Assembly (NCBI RefSeq): GCF_014635865.1
Contig: NZ_BMDQ01000002.1
Span: forward strand, 1-64,000
Length of the DNA stretch: 64,000 nt
Origin: Winogradskyella haliclonae
GTDB lineage: Bacteria > Bacteroidota > Bacteroidia > Flavobacteriales > Flavobacteriaceae
Direction: 5' to 3'
Every line of letters begins with the position of its first letter. Within the stretch, counting starts at the first letter, position 1. The notes beneath the pieces were generated by a model. The model saw only the letters and a program-made list of their open reading frames with translations. It ran no database searches and had not been told where the DNA came from. The position numbers and the translations under genes were made by a program. Below, piece after piece: positions 61,720 through 64,000 of this stretch.

Positions 61720-62170
61720 AATATGACTTGTTTTTAAAATTTTTGATTGTACTTATAGTTATGTTTATAATAAATAGAAATTGCGCTATTAAGACTAATG
61801 AAGTTAAGAAAACAATTGCACTATTGAGTTTACTATAACTTTCATAGGGTTGAAAGTTTTTTTTCAGAATGAATTCTATGATAAAATACACAAATATTGC
61901 CCCTATGGTAAGGAACATATGCGCTCTTGTAAGAATTGTGTTGAGCTTAACTTTTGCTAAATCTATAAGTAAATAAAGGATACCGATTAATGCATAGAAG
62001 CCACACAGAATCACAGTCACATCTCTATGTGCCGAGACAAAGTAAGTATCACGTATATTGATATCAAATGATGAGCTTACCAATTTAGAATATCTCAAGT
62101 ACCGTATGCAGAATATTAATAACGCTACAAGCCAGAAACAAAAATATGGTCTTTTATATAAACGCTTCAT
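61709..62170 (-). CDS. Small membrane protein resembling the C-terminal part of cytochrome oxidase subunit I
   Basis: A 153-residue protein with four likely transmembrane segments. The segment FDINIRDTYFVSAHRDVTVI (H48), then an 11-residue-spaced helix, LTRAHMFLTIGAIFVYF and a final helix follow the order seen in COX1: the helix with DTYxVxAHFHY, then the KIHF helix and the last helix. The haem-binding second His is D50 here and the N-terminal eight helices are absent, so it cannot work as an oxidase alone. The relationship is my judgement by eye. It starts 1 bp from the tsaD stop and overlaps the next gene by 11 bp. Confidence 0.6.
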   Translation of the reverse strand: MKRLYKRPYFCFWLVALLIFCIRYLRYSKLVSSSFDINIRDTYFVSAHRDVTVILCGFYALIGILYLLIDLAKVKLNTILTRAHMFLTIGAIFVYFIIEFILKKNFQPYESYSKLNSAIVFLTSLVLIAQFLFIINITISTIKNFKNKSYYGS

Positions 62171-62171
62171 C

Positions 62172-63194
62172 TTAAATCTTCAATCTAGCCGTGGCCATAA
62201 CATCAAAATCAGAAAAATCTTTTTCCAAATATTTTAAATAACCAACAATGGCAATCATAGCTGCATTGTCAGTAGTATACTCAAATTTAGGGATATATGT
62301 TGTCCAACCGTGTTTTTGTTCTGCGCCTTTAAGTGCATGACGTATACCAGAATTTGCCGAAACACCGCCACCAATGGCAATATGTGTGATACCTGTTTGC
62401 TTTACAGCCGCCTTTAGTTTATCCATAAGTATCCCAATAATTGTGTATTGTATAGAGGCACATATATCTGCTAAGTTTTCTTTTATAAAATCAGGATTGT
62501 TTTTTGTCTCTCTCTGAACAAAATATAGGATGCCTGTTTTAAGTCCCGAAAAGCTAAAGTTTAAACCATCTACTTTAGGTTTGGTAAATTGATAGGCTTT
62601 TGGATTTCCTGTTTGTGCTAACTTATCAATTTCTGGTCCAGCCGGATATCCTAGTCCAAGAATTTTTCCACTTTTATCAAAAGCTTCACCAACAGCATCA
62701 TCAATGGTTTCTCCAATAACCGCCATATCAAAGTAGCTGTTAACCTTTACAATCTGTGTATGCCCACCAGAAATAGTCATTGCCAAAAACGGAAAAGGCG
62801 GTTTTGAATAACCATTTTCTTCTATAAAATGAGCCAGAATATGGCCTTGCATATGATTGACATCTATTAAAGGAATATCTAAGCCATATGCTAATGACTT
62901 TGCAAAAGAGGTACCAACTAACAGAGAACCCATTAAACCTGGACCACGAGTAAACGCAATAGCATGAAGTTGATCTTTAGCAATATTAGCTTGTTTAAGG
63001 GCTTGGTCAACTACAGGAACGATATTAGATTGGTGTGCTCTTGAAGCCAATTCTGGTACAACTCCACCATATTCTGCATGAATCTTTTGACTTGCCACAA
63101 CATTGCTTAAAATTTTGTCGTTACAAAGTACAGCAGCTGATGTGTCGTCGCATGAAGATTCTATTCCTAGAATGTATATATTTTCTTTGCTCAT
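62172..63194 (-). CDS. tsaD: tRNA threonylcarbamoyladenosine synthesis protein TsaD
   Basis: TsaD transfers the threonylcarbamoyl group to A37 of ANN-reading tRNAs. The 340-residue ASKHA protein has LGIESSCDDTSAAV, PELASRAHQSNI, the metal motif NHMQGHILAHF with H114 and H118, LAMTISGGHTQIV, and the C-terminal GGGVSANSGIR. Length is normal. It heads a minus-strand operon ending with rsmE, with two small membrane proteins and a PPIase between. Confidence 0.97.
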   Translation of the reverse strand: MSKENIYILGIESSCDDTSAAVLCNDKILSNVVASQKIHAEYGGVVPELASRAHQSNIVPVVDQALKQANIAKDQLHAIAFTRGPGLMGSLLVGTSFAKSLAYGLDIPLIDVNHMQGHILAHFIEENGYSKPPFPFLAMTISGGHTQIVKVNSYFDMAVIGETIDDAVGEAFDKSGKILGLGYPAGPEIDKLAQTGNPKAYQFTKPKVDGLNFSFSGLKTGILYFVQRETKNNPDFIKENLADICASIQYTIIGILMDKLKAAVKQTGITHIAIGGGVSANSGIRHALKGAEQKHGWTTYIPKFEYTTDNAAMIAIVGYLKYLEKDFSDFDVMATARLKI

Positions 63195-63220
63195 TAATTA
63201 TGATTAGGCACAATAATTGT

Positions 63221-63228
63221 TAATTTTG
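63221..63228 (+). promoter_or_regulatory. -7 element upstream of the TamB gene
   Basis: TAATTTTG matches TAnnTTTG exactly, in the divergent gap between tsaD and the TamB-like gene. It implies a start of transcription near 63233. No ATG occurs between here and the coding frame. Confidence 0.4.
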
Positions 63229-63299
63229 AAATACATAGTCCAAAACCTTAAACAATATCGTATAATCAAGTGCAAATATAAAGGTTTTACACACATCAA

Positions 63300-64000
63300 T
63301 TAAGAATAGAAACTATCAAAAGAGTCTTAAAAATAATAGGAAAAATTGCAGCAATCATAGTGCTGCTTTTTATTATTTTGGTACTAATTCTTTCTATTCC
63401 TGCTGTACAAACCAAACTTGGCAAGTACGCCACTAAACGCTTAAATGAAGAATATAAAACCAATATTAACATTGGTAAGGTTGGTCTTCAATTTAATGGC
63501 GATGTAGAACTCAAAGAAATTTTAATAAAAGATTATAAGTTAGATACGCTTTTTGCTATTAGTGAATTGAATACATCAATAATTAGTGTTAATAATTTAT
63601 ACAATGGCAAGCTTACTTTTGGAGATATTGATATAGAGGATTTAGTATTTAATCTCAAAACTTATGAAGGCGATACGGATACCAATTTAGATATTTTTGT
63701 AGAGCGTTTTGAAGATGATAACCCACGTCAAGGCCCAAGTAGTTTTTTATTATCGTCTAGTGATATCTCTATTTACAATGGTATATTCCGATTGACAGAT
63801 GAGAATAAGGAAACTCCAGAAATTTTAGAGTTTACTGAGCTTAATGCCAACACTACTGATTTTTTAATTAATGGACCTGAAGTAAGAACACGAATAAATA
63901 AATTTAGTTTTCTTGATGCGCGTGGTGTTAGAGTAGAAAACCTAATGGCAAATTTTGAATATACGCTCGACCATATGAGTTTTGAGCAATTAAATATAAA
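63300..64000 (+). CDS. TamB-like translocation and assembly module protein, partial (N-terminus only)
   Basis: An open frame from 63282 to the window end encodes RVLKIIGKIAA, one long transmembrane helix (IIVLLFIILVLILSI), then PAVQTKLGKYATKRLNEEY, NIGKVGLQFNGDVELKEI and repeated strands, the N-terminal layout of TamB/AsmA-like proteins that bridge the inner and outer membranes. The start is uncertain: in-frame TAA at 63279-63281, no ATG downstream in the N-terminal region, TTA at 63300, first canonical alternative GTG at 63360, inside the helix. The rest of the gene lies outside the window. Confidence 0.75.

Noticed and set aside
1..64000. CRISPR arrays, insertion sequences, prophage genes, integrases and toxin-antitoxin pairs
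   Set aside because: None seen: no regular spaced repeats of CRISPR type, no transposase or recombinase motifs, and no sharp change of base composition by eye.

Overview
The window is a chromosomal segment of a low-GC Bacteroidota bacterium, almost certainly a marine member of the Flavobacteriaceae (Winogradskyella/Psychroserpens/Olleya-like; the genus is a guess). Supporting signs are a type IX secretion sorting domain, SprB-type repeats, a fused E1 alpha/beta 2-oxoacid dehydrogenase, DUF3822, DUF4159, DUF5117/5118 and PG_1098-type proteins, and promoters of the Bacteroidota form TTG-N20-TAnnTTTGC. I see no insertion sequence, prophage, integron, rRNA or CRISPR array. Most of the window is ordinary core genome.

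Layout, left part (1-13.7 kb): a truncated SprB-repeat surface protein runs off the left edge. A 0.5 kb AT-rich gap follows, then a polyphosphate operon (sixA-like, ppk1, ppx) and a small outer-membrane barrel. On the minus strand come miaE, a lipoprotein and dnaX. The RNase P RNA gene (rnpB) follows with its own promoter, then a minus-strand operon of a membrane protein, DUF3822 and rsmD, then a RecD-like helicase.

Middle (13.8-36 kb): kdsB, a HAD phosphatase, a CatA-type acetyltransferase, a KdnB-like Kdo 8-oxidase and an acyltransferase form a plus-strand cluster that looks like lipid A/Kdo modification. The rest is mainly minus strand: a DUF5117/5118 zinc protease, yebC, pterin dehydratase, an RmlD-like reductase, gcvT, a lipoprotein/LytS/LytTR signalling operon, a di-haem peroxidase, and a DoxX/GIN/lipoprotein group beside a 7TM-AraC regulator. 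Tandem repeat-like sites lie upstream of that group.

Right part (36-64 kb): the fused E1, a catalytically degenerate M1-like protein fused to a barrel-like domain, a LOG protein, uvrA, a secreted M12B-type protease with a T9SS tail, gamma-glutamyltransferase, AcpH, glmM, a class V aminotransferase, an LpxL-like acyltransferase and a rhomboid protease. Three tRNA genes (Ser-GCT, Pro-TGG, Arg-TCT) follow with a strong promoter and a terminator; a run of short palindromes lies between the last two. Then come a THUMP-like methyltransferase, an AI-2E family permease, a TrmH-type methyltransferase, DUF4159, DUF1223, and a tsaD-to-rsmE operon. That operon contains a small protein resembling the C-terminal third of cytochrome oxidase subunit I. 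The 5' part of a TamB gene runs off the right edge and lacks a recognisable start codon.

I did not find a clear new defence or mobile system. The best leads are the COX1-like mini-protein, the start-less TamB gene, the degenerate M1-barrel fusion, the KdnB/KdsB locus without KdnA nearby, and the repeated regulatory-looking sites around the DoxX/AraC and LytTR loci.
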